From CAYRFF01 sp964436125 (lineage in GTDB: Bacteria > Bacteroidota > Bacteroidia > Chitinophagales > Saprospiraceae), in contig CAYTBT010000048.1 of NCBI GenBank assembly GCA_964436125.1, positions 1 to 17,939 of the forward strand: DNA of 17,939 nucleotides, given 5' to 3'. This document shows, piece after piece, positions 6,934-13,965 of this stretch (position 1 is the first letter of the stretch; each line of letters starts with the position of its first letter). The notes under the pieces are model-generated. The model worked only from the letters and a program-made list of their open reading frames with translations. It was not told the DNA's origin and searched no databases. The position numbers and the translations under genes are program-made.

Positions 6934-9822
6934 TTACATCTGCATGCCTGCCATCGGATCTTTTTTCTCGAGGATCGTATATCGGATACCCATATATAGA
7001 TTCCTTCCCATAATCGGTCCCCATATCAGACTCGCATCAAATGTGTCGGAAAATGGATTATCTGCTCCGATTATCGCATATTCCTGCTGGTATCCCGTAA
7101 GATTTTCAGCTCCTGCATACAGCACGAAGCCATCAAATATCTCCTTGCTTATCTGAGCATTTATCCGCAAGAAAGCCGGTGAGCGCTCCGGCATCTGCAT
7201 ATCTTCAGGCAGCATATACGTGTCCGGTATGCGCTGTGAACCGGTAAGATTAAATGTCATATCAAATTTCCACTTGTCCCTTGTCGAATATGCGAGATTT
7301 AAGAAACCGCGGTGATTGGGCGTAAACGGTGCTTCCCGGAGACCGGAGGCATAACCAAGCTTTAAAACCTGCCATTTGTACGCAAGTCTCACATCAAATC
7401 TCTCCAATGGACGGAAATCCCATTGCAATTGTACATTATGGCTCCGTGAATCCTCCTTTTGGCTGTATATATTGACCTGATGAATATTCTTATCATAATC
7501 GACAATAACATTCTGGTCAAATTGTGTATAGAAATAATCGAGACTCAAGGTTGATTCATTCCCCAGAAAATCCCATCGATACACCGTACTGAAGCTGAAA
7601 TTATCAGACTTAATCTGTGGTAGTCCGTAAGCCATTGAACTATTATTCTCCGGAGTCTTTATGACAATATCTCTGGCACTTGCAAGGAATGAGATATTCT
7701 CTGAAAGTACACTCGCCGTCCTCCGGGCTTGTCCCACCGCAAGGCGGAAAGTGATTCCATTATCCAGATTGTATTTTAAATGCAGTCTCGGAGTGAAGAA
7801 TCCGCCATAAATATTGTGTTGATCATACCGAGCACCTAGAACTGCTGAAAAGATATCCTCATAAGTGTAGGTGTACTCTGCATAGATATGTGGAACGATT
7901 TCCTCGATATCGTAATTCATAGCACCTAGACTTTCCAGTGAATGCCGATAATTAATTCCTACCCCACCTCTGATTTCATGATCCTCGCTTCCTATGATAT
8001 TCTGATAAAGCAATTGCCCATGAAATCGATCTTGTTTACCTGAGTATAAGCGGTTCCCAAAATCATTAATCTGAGAATAATTGCCGTAATTCATCTTCAC
8101 CGCTATGCTCTGAAACTTATTATCGGTAAAAACGTAGCCGATTTTTGCCCATGCATTAAAATCGTTTACATCCGTATGAGCTCTCCATAAATTGGGCCGA
8201 TCGAGTTCCGAAACCTGACCTGCAATCGTATTTTTCTCTGCATATTTTAGGCCTCCATGGATAACAATATTCTTAAAACTATTGTACTTCCAGCGATTAA
8301 GCACTGCAAATCCATCTCCGGTTGTCGCGTCCATGAAACCATCCTTGTTTCTGTCGATTTCACGCATTCTCATATTCCCGTGCAGGAGTACAGCCGTCCC
8401 TACTTTCTTATTAAACATGTGTCCGAAGTGAACATTCCCTTCTATACGTCCTTCTTCATTGCCATAAACATTCACGTAGAGTGGATCCATTGTCTCCGGA
8501 TTGCGCAATTGAACATTAATCTGCCCACTGACACTCTCGTAGCCATTGGAAACAGAACCCACACTCTGATTAATCTGCATCCCTGAAATCCACGGCCCGG
8601 GAATTAAACTCAAGCCTTGTACAGCAGACAATCCACGTAATATCGGTAGATTCTCTTGCGAATAAGAAATATTAGGCCCGGCCAATCCAAGCATCTTTAT
8701 CTGCCGCGTCCCTGTCACGGCATCGGTTGTAGCAACGTCAACTGCCGGCAATGTCTCAAAGCTCTCTGACAAGTTGCAACAAGCTGCTTTCAGCAATTCT
8801 GAATCATCGACCCGGAAAGTCTTAATTGTCTCCAGACTACTCACTCCGGAAGTCTTCTTCCGATAAGAGATAACTACCTCCTGAAGATTGGCATAGCTCG
8901 ATAAATGAGCTTCAATTTCGGATCCCCTACTCACGGGAATAGTATCCGGTGTATAAGATAAAAAGCTGATGATAAGCTGTGCTGACTCCGTAGGCAACTC
9001 TATTTCAAAGTTTCCATCAGCATCTGTGAAAACAAAATCATCGCTCCCCAGGAGTCTCACTTCCGCCCGATCAAGAGGCATTCTTTCACCACTGATCATC
9101 TGATAGACTGTACCGCTTACCGTATTCCCACGGTCTTCCAGATGAGAATGATGAGCATCCGGGTCACGATATTGGCAACATTGAGGAAGATTTTCATAAG
9201 CCTCTTCATCAGCAATAAGTTGATCGGTATCATGGCCTGCTGCCGAGATTACCTCGTGAAGATTTACAATGTTAAAGTTGCTATCGGCGCTGACATACAA
9301 GCGTTGCTTCTCAATATCAAATGTAGCATTATTTACCGCTTGCATCGTTTCTGCAGCCTCCTCGATACGCGCCTTGCACATATCACAATTTCCACTGACA
9401 CCGATACTATATATTCCTTCATCTCGCCCATGATCCGCCATCACTTCCGGATCGCGATACTTACAGCAATCATCCAGTGCATTATATGCCTTCTGACCTG
9501 CCTTGCTTAGCTCAGTGTCATGCCCGACAGCATTCACAGCTTTGTGGAGCTGACTTTCGTCAAATATCGAGTCGATTTCAAGCGTTAAAATTCTTGTCGC
9601 AATGTCCCAGTCTGCAGATTTTACTCCCTCTACAGTATTTGCCGCTTTTTCGATACGGCTTTTACACATCCCACATATCCCGTAGACTAGCGTGGAATAT
9701 GTATTCTCACTCTCATGCACAGTAGCCGTGTTCTGCCTAGTATTCTGTTCCGTATTCTGCGCAGTGATTCCCTGAAATGCTACCATGCATAAGCATAGGC
9801 ATAGATAGATAAATTTATTCAT
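6934..9822 (-). CDS. TonB-dependent outer-membrane receptor with two N-terminal HMA domains, probable metal transport
   Basis: A 962-aa outer-membrane receptor that would import a ligand using TonB energy. Order: signal peptide 1-21 (ending GITAQ); a QNT-rich linker at 22-32; HMA module 1 with C50-G-M-C53 and C119-C120-KYRDP; HMA module 2 with C146-D-M-C149 and C215-C216-QYRDP; a carboxypeptidase-like regulatory domain at about 233-300; a plug from about 330 with CCNLSESFE at 348-356, RQIKMLGL at 373-380 and VSNGYESVSGQINV near its end; then a 22-strand-type barrel ending in LYMGIRYTI. The CxxC-bearing HMA domains bind soft metal ions (Cu, Zn and the like) in known proteins, so a metal or metal complex is the likely ligand; which metal is unknown. 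After the last strand comes a tail ending MAGMQM, unlike the usual terminal aromatic residue. It follows a Cys-rich exported protein by 104 bp on the same strand, probably as one unit. Confidence 0.92.
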   Translation of the reverse strand: MNKFIYLCLCLCMVAFQGITAQNTEQNTRQNTATVHESENTYSTLVYGICGMCKSRIEKAANTVEGVKSADWDIATRILTLEIDSIFDESQLHKAVNAVGHDTELSKAGQKAYNALDDCCKYRDPEVMADHGRDEGIYSIGVSGNCDMCKARIEEAAETMQAVNNATFDIEKQRLYVSADSNFNIVNLHEVISAAGHDTDQLIADEEAYENLPQCCQYRDPDAHHSHLEDRGNTVSGTVYQMISGERMPLDRAEVRLLGSDDFVFTDADGNFEIELPTESAQLIISFLSYTPDTIPVSRGSEIEAHLSSYANLQEVVISYRKKTSGVSSLETIKTFRVDDSELLKAACCNLSESFETLPAVDVATTDAVTGTRQIKMLGLAGPNISYSQENLPILRGLSAVQGLSLIPGPWISGMQINQSVGSVSNGYESVSGQINVQLRNPETMDPLYVNVYGNEEGRIEGNVHFGHMFNKKVGTAVLLHGNMRMREIDRNKDGFMDATTGDGFAVLNRWKYNSFKNIVIHGGLKYAEKNTIAGQVSELDRPNLWRAHTDVNDFNAWAKIGYVFTDNKFQSIAVKMNYGNYSQINDFGNRLYSGKQDRFHGQLLYQNIIGSEDHEIRGGVGINYRHSLESLGAMNYDIEEIVPHIYAEYTYTYEDIFSAVLGARYDQHNIYGGFFTPRLHLKYNLDNGITFRLAVGQARRTASVLSENISFLASARDIVIKTPENNSSMAYGLPQIKSDNFSFSTVYRWDFLGNESTLSLDYFYTQFDQNVIVDYDKNIHQVNIYSQKEDSRSHNVQLQWDFRPLERFDVRLAYKWQVLKLGYASGLREAPFTPNHRGFLNLAYSTRDKWKFDMTFNLTGSQRIPDTYMLPEDMQMPERSPAFLRINAQISKEIFDGFVLYAGAENLTGYQQEYAIIGADNPFSDTFDASLIWGPIMGRNLYMGIRYTILEKKDPMAGMQM
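9133..9708 (-). repeat. Two tandem 96-codon HMA-CC-YRDP modules inside the receptor gene
   Basis: Residues about 39-134 and 135-230 are a duplicated unit. The CxxC motifs (C50, C146) and the Cys-Cys pairs (C119, C215) are each spaced exactly 96 residues apart. Both copies share CK(S/A)RIE, (V/A)xAxGHDT, AY-N-L and CC(K/Q)YRDP. The protein sequences have clearly diverged, so the duplication is old. Confidence 0.85.
9728..9763 (-). repeat. Three 12-bp tandem repeats encoding QNT(E/R/A) linker
   Basis: The plus strand reads GTGTTCTGCCTA, GTATTCTGTTCC, GTATTCTGCGCA in a row, encoding a repeated four-residue QNTx unit right after the signal peptide. Such in-frame repeats can change copy number by slippage; here it would only alter linker length. 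Confidence 0.6.
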
Positions 9823-9926
9823 GATGTTTTACGTTTTTTCATTTTCTGATTGACACCCTAGATTGTAGATTTACATAGGTGTACATTAATTCCCAATAAA
9901 GTTGACCTAGTTATGGCTATTCAGCC

Positions 9927-10301
9927 TTATGCAAGGATATTGGGTGGAGTCCAGATTGAAAATGAATAACGCGTACTGAGTTCTTGTACCTCTGTGTTTA
10001 TTTCAGTCGCATATTCCATAGGAATAAATGACCTGAACTCAGCAAATATGAAAGGTGTGATGTTTATCATCACGCAATGACAAGAATGGGTACTTGAAGT
10101 ATTTCCTGTAGATTTGTTTATGCCATCCGCCGCAGCCATATCTTTATGACAACAGGCAAATGGACAATCGTCCATCGACTCCATCATCGTTTTTTCCACT
10201 TGCATATCAGCACCACTATGACAACAACTGTCTCCGGCAGCAGCCACTCCTTGCGGCGTAAATGCAAAGCATAACATCGATATGAGCAAAATATACTTCA
10301 T
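9927..10301 (-). CDS. Small exported Cys/His-rich protein, putative metal-binding partner of the receptor
   Basis: 124 aa from the ATG at 10301. A GTG 21 nt further upstream keeps the frame open but lies inside the putative -7 box, so the ATG is preferred. A signal peptide (MKYILLISMLCFAFTPQGVAAA) precedes a mature part with clustered metal ligands: SCCH, then a Met-rich stretch (MxVEKTMMESM), then CPFACCHKDM, then HSCHC. A hydrophobic/aromatic segment and a WTPP near the C-terminus end it. I recognise no family with certainty; it resembles other small Cys-rich periplasmic proteins encoded next to metal-linked TonB receptors in Bacteroidota. The gene precedes the receptor gene on the same strand by 104 bp. 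A role in binding or handing over metal in the periplasm or at the surface is inference from composition and context. Confidence 0.75.
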   Translation of the reverse strand: MKYILLISMLCFAFTPQGVAAAGDSCCHSGADMQVEKTMMESMDDCPFACCHKDMAAADGINKSTGNTSSTHSCHCVMINITPFIFAEFRSFIPMEYATEINTEVQELSTRYSFSIWTPPNILA

Positions 10302-10310
10302 TCTAAGGTG

Positions 10311-10318
10311 CAAATATA
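10311..10318 (-). promoter_or_regulatory. -7 box of the Cys-rich protein/receptor unit
   Basis: The minus strand reads TATATTTG, a full TAnnTTTG match, 9 nt before the ATG at 10301. It overlaps the alternative upstream GTG frame, which is an argument for the ATG start. No clear -33 element is visible. Confidence 0.5.
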
Positions 10319-10447
10319 ACACTTTTTTTCACATAGCTTCTTAAGAAATTGTTAAAGTCCTCCCAGAAGAATTTTATCCTGATTGCCGAGTCCCATTAAT
10401 CCACAAGAATTTATCAAATCGCAATCTGCTTTCGATAATTAAAAGAG

Positions 10448-10459
10448 ATTGAAATCAAT
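10448..10459. repeat. Perfect 12-bp palindrome, possible operator
   Basis: ATTGAAATCAAT is ATTGA and TCAAT around AA. It sits between the divergent genes, about 130 nt from the -7 box of the metal pair, far for a repressor. In AT-rich DNA it may be chance. Confidence 0.2.
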
Positions 10460-10680
10460 TGTAAATAAACTTGCTTACCATCTTCTTGTTTATTAATATC
10501 TAGTGAAAAAATTACTGTTATTAATTCATGGATAAGTATTACTCCGATCGATAGTGCGTAAAGTGAATAAAATAATGCTTATAAAAGATTTTTATAACCA
10601 ATTATTATCTTTTATGTTGTGCTGAAGAAGCTTATATGATTTAAATGATCCAGAATAATAAAGAATTATAATATATAAAC

Positions 10681-11412
10681 ATGGGTGTGCTGAAACGTTT
10701 AAAAAATTTATTTAAGCCTGATGAAGTCGATAATTCGGCTTTCAGAAGTGGGTATAAAAGCAAAGGACTAGACGTCCTTGACGCGAGAATTGCTTATAAT
10801 AAATACGGGGCTTATTGCATTCCGTCCGATTCTAGTCTTTCTCCGGTTCTTGAAAATTTACAAAATACTCAAGTACCCTATGCTCGGTGCATAGAATATA
10901 TGAAATCATGTATTCAAGACGGTGACATTGTCTTATCAGGTGAGTATGCCTGGCAATTCTATCCTGCTCTTGAGACTAGCATGAGTGACGAAGCACATAT
11001 CTGGGCTTTCCAGGGCACTAGCGAGGACTATCGTCATGCTTATTTAACAATGTTCCTCAACAGGCTTCACCAGATTCACCTCTTCCAGTTGAATCTCGAC
11101 AACAGCCATACGGAGGATGATGAAACGACATTTGACTTTAAGGATTCCGTATCGATTGGGCTAGCAGACAGCCTTGCTCTCGATGATATTCTTCCTAGTA
11201 AACGGAGAATAAGCCTTATTTATCTGGATCTCGGCAATGATGAAGAAGCTGCATTGCGCGGTGCGATTAAGACAATGAAACGCTACAAGCCCGTACTTTT
11301 ACTTAAATCAACAGAGCATTATAGGAACTGGCTACAAGAAGAACTCATCGCCAATGGATATAAAGAACAAAAGAAATTCGGAGATATTCGGGCTTTTGTT
11401 TTCAGTAAATAA
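10681..11412 (+). CDS. FkbM-like methyltransferase-fold protein with eroded SAM motifs
   Basis: 243 aa, no signal peptide. The order of landmarks follows FkbM methyltransferases: a YGAYCIPSDSSLS opening at 42-54, GDIVLSGEYAWQF at 81-93 where the SAM-binding GD-V-x-x-G-A/T-x-x-G loop is expected, IWAFQGT at 107-113 where AFEP normally sits, LDDIL at 167-171, RISLIYLDLGNDEEAALRGA at 176-195 where IDLIKIDVEG-E--L-GA is expected, and RYKPVLLLKS at 201-210. The acidic residue of AFEP, the glycines of the first loop and the DVEG motif have changed, so catalysis may be lost or the cofactor site altered. It stands alone between a divergent and a convergent neighbour. FkbM enzymes methylate sugars or small molecules; the function here is unknown. 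Confidence 0.75.
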   Translation: MGVLKRLKNLFKPDEVDNSAFRSGYKSKGLDVLDARIAYNKYGAYCIPSDSSLSPVLENLQNTQVPYARCIEYMKSCIQDGDIVLSGEYAWQFYPALETSMSDEAHIWAFQGTSEDYRHAYLTMFLNRLHQIHLFQLNLDNSHTEDDETTFDFKDSVSIGLADSLALDDILPSKRRISLIYLDLGNDEEAALRGAIKTMKRYKPVLLLKSTEHYRNWLQEELIANGYKEQKKFGDIRAFVFSK

Positions 11413-11424
11413 CGGATAAGCTAC

Positions 11425-11442
11425 GTTCCGGCATCTCGGAAC
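11425..11442. terminator. Hairpin between convergent genes
   Basis: GTTCCG, loop GCATCT, CGGAAC: a perfect 6-bp stem, 13 nt after the stop of the FkbM-like gene and before the end of the DUF2851 gene. Neither strand has a strong U-tract after it, so termination is possible but weakly supported. Confidence 0.35.
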
Positions 11443-11528
11443 AAGGAGAAATCCATCCTATCACGCCTTTATTCAGTAGAGGGATGCATATCAAGCTGTA
11501 TTGACTACATCAGAAAAATTTAAGGTAT

Positions 11529-12830
11529 TCAACCGACCGGCAGATATTCCACCACAGCCTCACGCAGTAAAGCGCGGCCAATCTGGCATTGGAGGCATTT
11601 CTTCTCCCTGCAATATCGTTTATGCAAATGAATCAGAGCTTGAGAATCCCAAGCACTTTCAGCATTGACATTTACTTTTTCCCAGGCTCTGGTAATGCGA
11701 TTTTTCTCTGCTTGAAGCGACTGCCATAAATTGATAGCTCGTTGAGTATAGGTGTCTTTCCCGATATAATTACCATAAGCATAAAGGACAGGGGAAATAA
11801 CATTGATAAGAAGTAGCTGTATGCTCATCTTCCCGGGCTTTTTCCTCGCCCGCTTTGACTGCTTACCGATGGCATAATGTCGCTGCCAATAAACGGGATA
11901 TTCCGTTTCAAAGTACTTGTAGAAATCAGCCTTTTCTGTACAATAAAGCATAGATGGAAATAACTGCGTGTGCTTGTGAAATAAAGAAACGAGCTGCGCA
12001 ATGCGTAAGGTAGGATAATTGGACGGACGCATCCGGGAAAACTTCCACACAACGAGAGGCAATGCTTTTAAATCTAGCAGACTTTTCAAATAAGTAAATT
12101 CCTTTATAAGCTTAGCTTCATGATTATCGCGTGGTTTCTGCATAAGGAATCCTGCCAAGCCATAAAAATAAGCTTCGAGTTTTCCGATATCTGCTGCATT
12201 TTTCTGAATCCATCTCCAGTCAATTATTTGCGAAAGCATGAGAAATGCCTCCTTATTCACCTTAAAGCCCATTGCAGCGCATAAAGTATCGATATAAGTC
12301 GCCTCCCAGTCACCGGAATTACTTTCTAGCTGCTTGAATACCTCCTCGGCTTTTTCAGTAAGTCTGTCCACGGCAAGTCTGTCGAGCCATTGGTGAATCT
12401 GAAGCTTGGACAAGCTGTGAATTGTATTATGACAGGGAATAAAATCTGAACGATTGAAGAGGTTTTCCATCTTGGATATAAGTCCGATCGGAATCCGCTC
12501 TCCGAGCTCAAGAGTGGGAATCTGCTCTCCTTCTTGATTAAAAATATCTCTGTCATGCTCATAGACAACATGCAATATGACATTTGCGTAAGCTGAATCC
12601 TCGTGATGTCTATGCTTCATCCAATCCGATGACTTGTAATGTATTTCTATCTGACCTATCCATTTAATGCCATCCAGAAAAATCTCGCCGGCGGTAAAAT
12701 CGGGTCCGGCATCGCGTTTATTATACGAGCCGGCCGATATGATCTCCAGTTCATTACCGCTGACCGTCTTCAGGTCGTGTTTTTCATAGTATCCTTGTTC
12801 CCATATAAAGTGTAAGACCTCTTCTTTCAC
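11529..12830 (-). CDS. DUF2851 family protein
   Basis: 433 aa, cytoplasmic by lack of signal peptide or membrane segment. Recognised by its N-terminal core: EEVLHFIW at 3-10, RDAGPDFTAGEI at 39-50, WIGQIEIHYKSSDW at 57-70, then a His cluster and AYANVILHVVYE at 80-91. The C-terminus has a compact C407, C412, C415 cluster (YCREKKCLQCQIG) that looks metal-binding and is typical of the family as I know it. The function of DUF2851 is unknown to me; the conserved acidic, Ser and His residues in the core could be catalytic, which is speculation. The start is GTG at 12830, since the upstream in-frame codons reach a TGA without an ATG. The gene is divergent from the SDR/folate cluster, with 181 bp between. 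Confidence 0.9.
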   Translation of the reverse strand: MKEEVLHFIWEQGYYEKHDLKTVSGNELEIISAGSYNKRDAGPDFTAGEIFLDGIKWIGQIEIHYKSSDWMKHRHHEDSAYANVILHVVYEHDRDIFNQEGEQIPTLELGERIPIGLISKMENLFNRSDFIPCHNTIHSLSKLQIHQWLDRLAVDRLTEKAEEVFKQLESNSGDWEATYIDTLCAAMGFKVNKEAFLMLSQIIDWRWIQKNAADIGKLEAYFYGLAGFLMQKPRDNHEAKLIKEFTYLKSLLDLKALPLVVWKFSRMRPSNYPTLRIAQLVSLFHKHTQLFPSMLYCTEKADFYKYFETEYPVYWQRHYAIGKQSKRARKKPGKMSIQLLLINVISPVLYAYGNYIGKDTYTQRAINLWQSLQAEKNRITRAWEKVNVNAESAWDSQALIHLHKRYCREKKCLQCQIGRALLREAVVEYLPVG

Positions 12831-12971
12831 TTGTTTTATAGTAAGTGTAGTGAAGTTGTATAAATGTTCCTCATTTCATCGGTTTTTTTAATTTATCTGT
12901 ATATTCACGATGTAGAAACCTTGAAATTGAGCAAGCTAGAAGATTTGAATTCAGGAAAGCCGGGAAATCAA

Positions 12972-13005
12972 TTCAATATTTAAATCAGTTCAATATTTAG
13001 AAGAG
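12972..13005 (+). repeat. 17-bp tandem pair just upstream of the SDR gene
   Basis: TTCAATATTTAAATCAG is followed directly by TTCAATATTTAGAAGAG; the first 11 bases are identical. It ends 6 bp before the ATG at 13012 and overlaps the purine-rich AGAGGAAGG leader. It could be a regulator site or a slippage product. Confidence 0.4.
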
Positions 13006-13011
13006 GAAGGG

Positions 13012-13719
13012 ATGAAAAGATCAGCATTAATAACGGGTGCTTCCGACAGAATCGGGCGCGCCATTGCAATAGGACTTGCACAGAGGGGTTTCTATTGCTT
13101 CATACATTACAATAAGTCGGAAAAGAAAGCGATTGAAACGCAGCAATTAATCAGCGAAGTCGGTGGTGAAAGTGCCATAATACAAGCCGATTTTAACGAT
13201 GAGGCCCAGGTAAGTGCTCTTATACCACATATCCTGGAGCAAGGAAAACTCGACTTGCTCGTGAATAATGCATCGAGATTTGTAGAGTCTAGCATGGCTG
13301 ACAAGGGACATGAGCTCTTCAACAAGCTGATGAAATCCAATTTTGTCGCACCTTACCTTCTCACAAAGCAATACGCCGGCCTTGCTGAAGAAGGACATAT
13401 TATCAATTTACTCGATACCAAGGTTGTCCGCAATGAAACAAAGCATCTCGACTATCTCCTGACAAAAAAACTTCTCCGCGATTTTACCTTATTAACTGCC
13501 GATATGCTCGGACCAAAGTTCAGGGTAAATGCTATTGCTCCGGGAATAATCCTGCCGCCTGAAGGTGAAGGTCAAGAATATATCGATAAGCTTGCGCAAA
13601 CCATCCCCTTAAGACGACCGGGCAATACCGATGAAATATGTAAAGCACTGCTGTACCTTGTTGAAGCAGACTTCATCACCGGTCAGATAATCTATGTTGA
13701 CGGAGGAGAACATTTATAG
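13012..13719 (+). CDS. SDR oxidoreductase, pteridine-reductase-like (PTR1/FolM type)
   Basis: 235 aa with a single Rossmann-fold short-chain dehydrogenase domain using NAD(P)H. TGASDRIG at 8-15 is the TGxxxRIG form seen in pteridine reductases and dihydromonapterin reductases rather than TGxxxGIG. VNNAS at 84-88 replaces the usual NNAG. IINLLD at 130-135 puts Asp135 where most SDRs have the catalytic Ser, as in PTR1. Y148 and K152 form the YxxxK pair, and the C-terminus has IPLRRPG and TGQIIYVDGGEHL. HYNKS at 32-36 after the second strand suggests NADPH. It leads into folB and folK on the same strand, so a role in reducing dihydropterins or dihydrofolate is likely, though unproven. A purine-rich AGAGGAAGG precedes the ATG. 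Confidence 0.85.
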   Translation: MKRSALITGASDRIGRAIAIGLAQRGFYCFIHYNKSEKKAIETQQLISEVGGESAIIQADFNDEAQVSALIPHILEQGKLDLLVNNASRFVESSMADKGHELFNKLMKSNFVAPYLLTKQYAGLAEEGHIINLLDTKVVRNETKHLDYLLTKKLLRDFTLLTADMLGPKFRVNAIAPGIILPPEGEGQEYIDKLAQTIPLRRPGNTDEICKALLYLVEADFITGQIIYVDGGEHL

Positions 13720-13738
13720 GCTTCTCTAGAAAATTCTT

Positions 13739-13746
13739 TATCTTTG
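13739..13746 (+). promoter_or_regulatory. -7-like box between the SDR gene and folB
   Basis: TATCTTTG matches TAnnTTTG fully, 20 nt after the SDR stop and about 220 nt (including the gap) before folB. No -33 TTTG is at the right distance. It could drive folB-folK separately from the SDR gene. Confidence 0.35.
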
Positions 13747-13865
13747 AAGTCGTGAAAAACCTTTTTGCTAAGGGTTTCAAGCAAAGAGTAGGATAAAACA
13801 AAGGAAATTAATCTATCGCTATAAAGTCGTATAATTTATGTTCTTCATAGTAATACCACAAAGGT

Positions 13866-13965
13866 NNNNNNNNNNNNNNNNNNNNNNNNNNNNNNNNNNN
13901 NNNNNNNNNNNNNNNNNNNNNNNNNNNNNNNNNNNNNNNNNNNNNNNNNNNNNNNNNNNNNNNNN
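13866..13965. other. Assembly gap of 100 N
   Basis: Exactly 100 N, the usual placeholder for a gap of unknown size. True sequence here is missing; it hides the folB leader and the first two bases of its probable start codon, and could hide more. Confidence 0.99.

Larger units (their letters stand above)
10302..10680. other. AT-rich divergent intergenic region
   Basis: 379 bp separating the metal-handling pair (minus) from the FkbM-like gene (plus). It holds the -7 box at 10311-10318 and a short perfect palindrome at 10448-10459. No plus-strand TAnnTTTG match precedes 10681; the nearest is TATCTTTT at about 10605-10612. No gene was seen. Confidence 0.6.

Noticed and set aside
9927..10301. Assigning the small Cys-rich protein to the HYC_CC_PP family
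   Set aside because: It has CC pairs and a C-terminal PP, but not the N-terminal HYC motif as I remember it, so I left it unnamed.
10302..10322. GTG start 21 nt upstream of the Cys-rich protein ATG
   Set aside because: It coincides with the -7 box and puts seven extra residues before an otherwise clean signal peptide.
13757..13777. Hairpin AAACCTT / AAGGGTTT as terminator of the SDR gene
   Set aside because: One bulged base and no U-tract afterwards; not enough to call.
13838..13963. Open frame extending folB upstream through the N run
   Set aside because: Continuity depends on Ns; the readable part (MFFIVIPQR) has no FolB similarity and the family starts at the codon after the gap.
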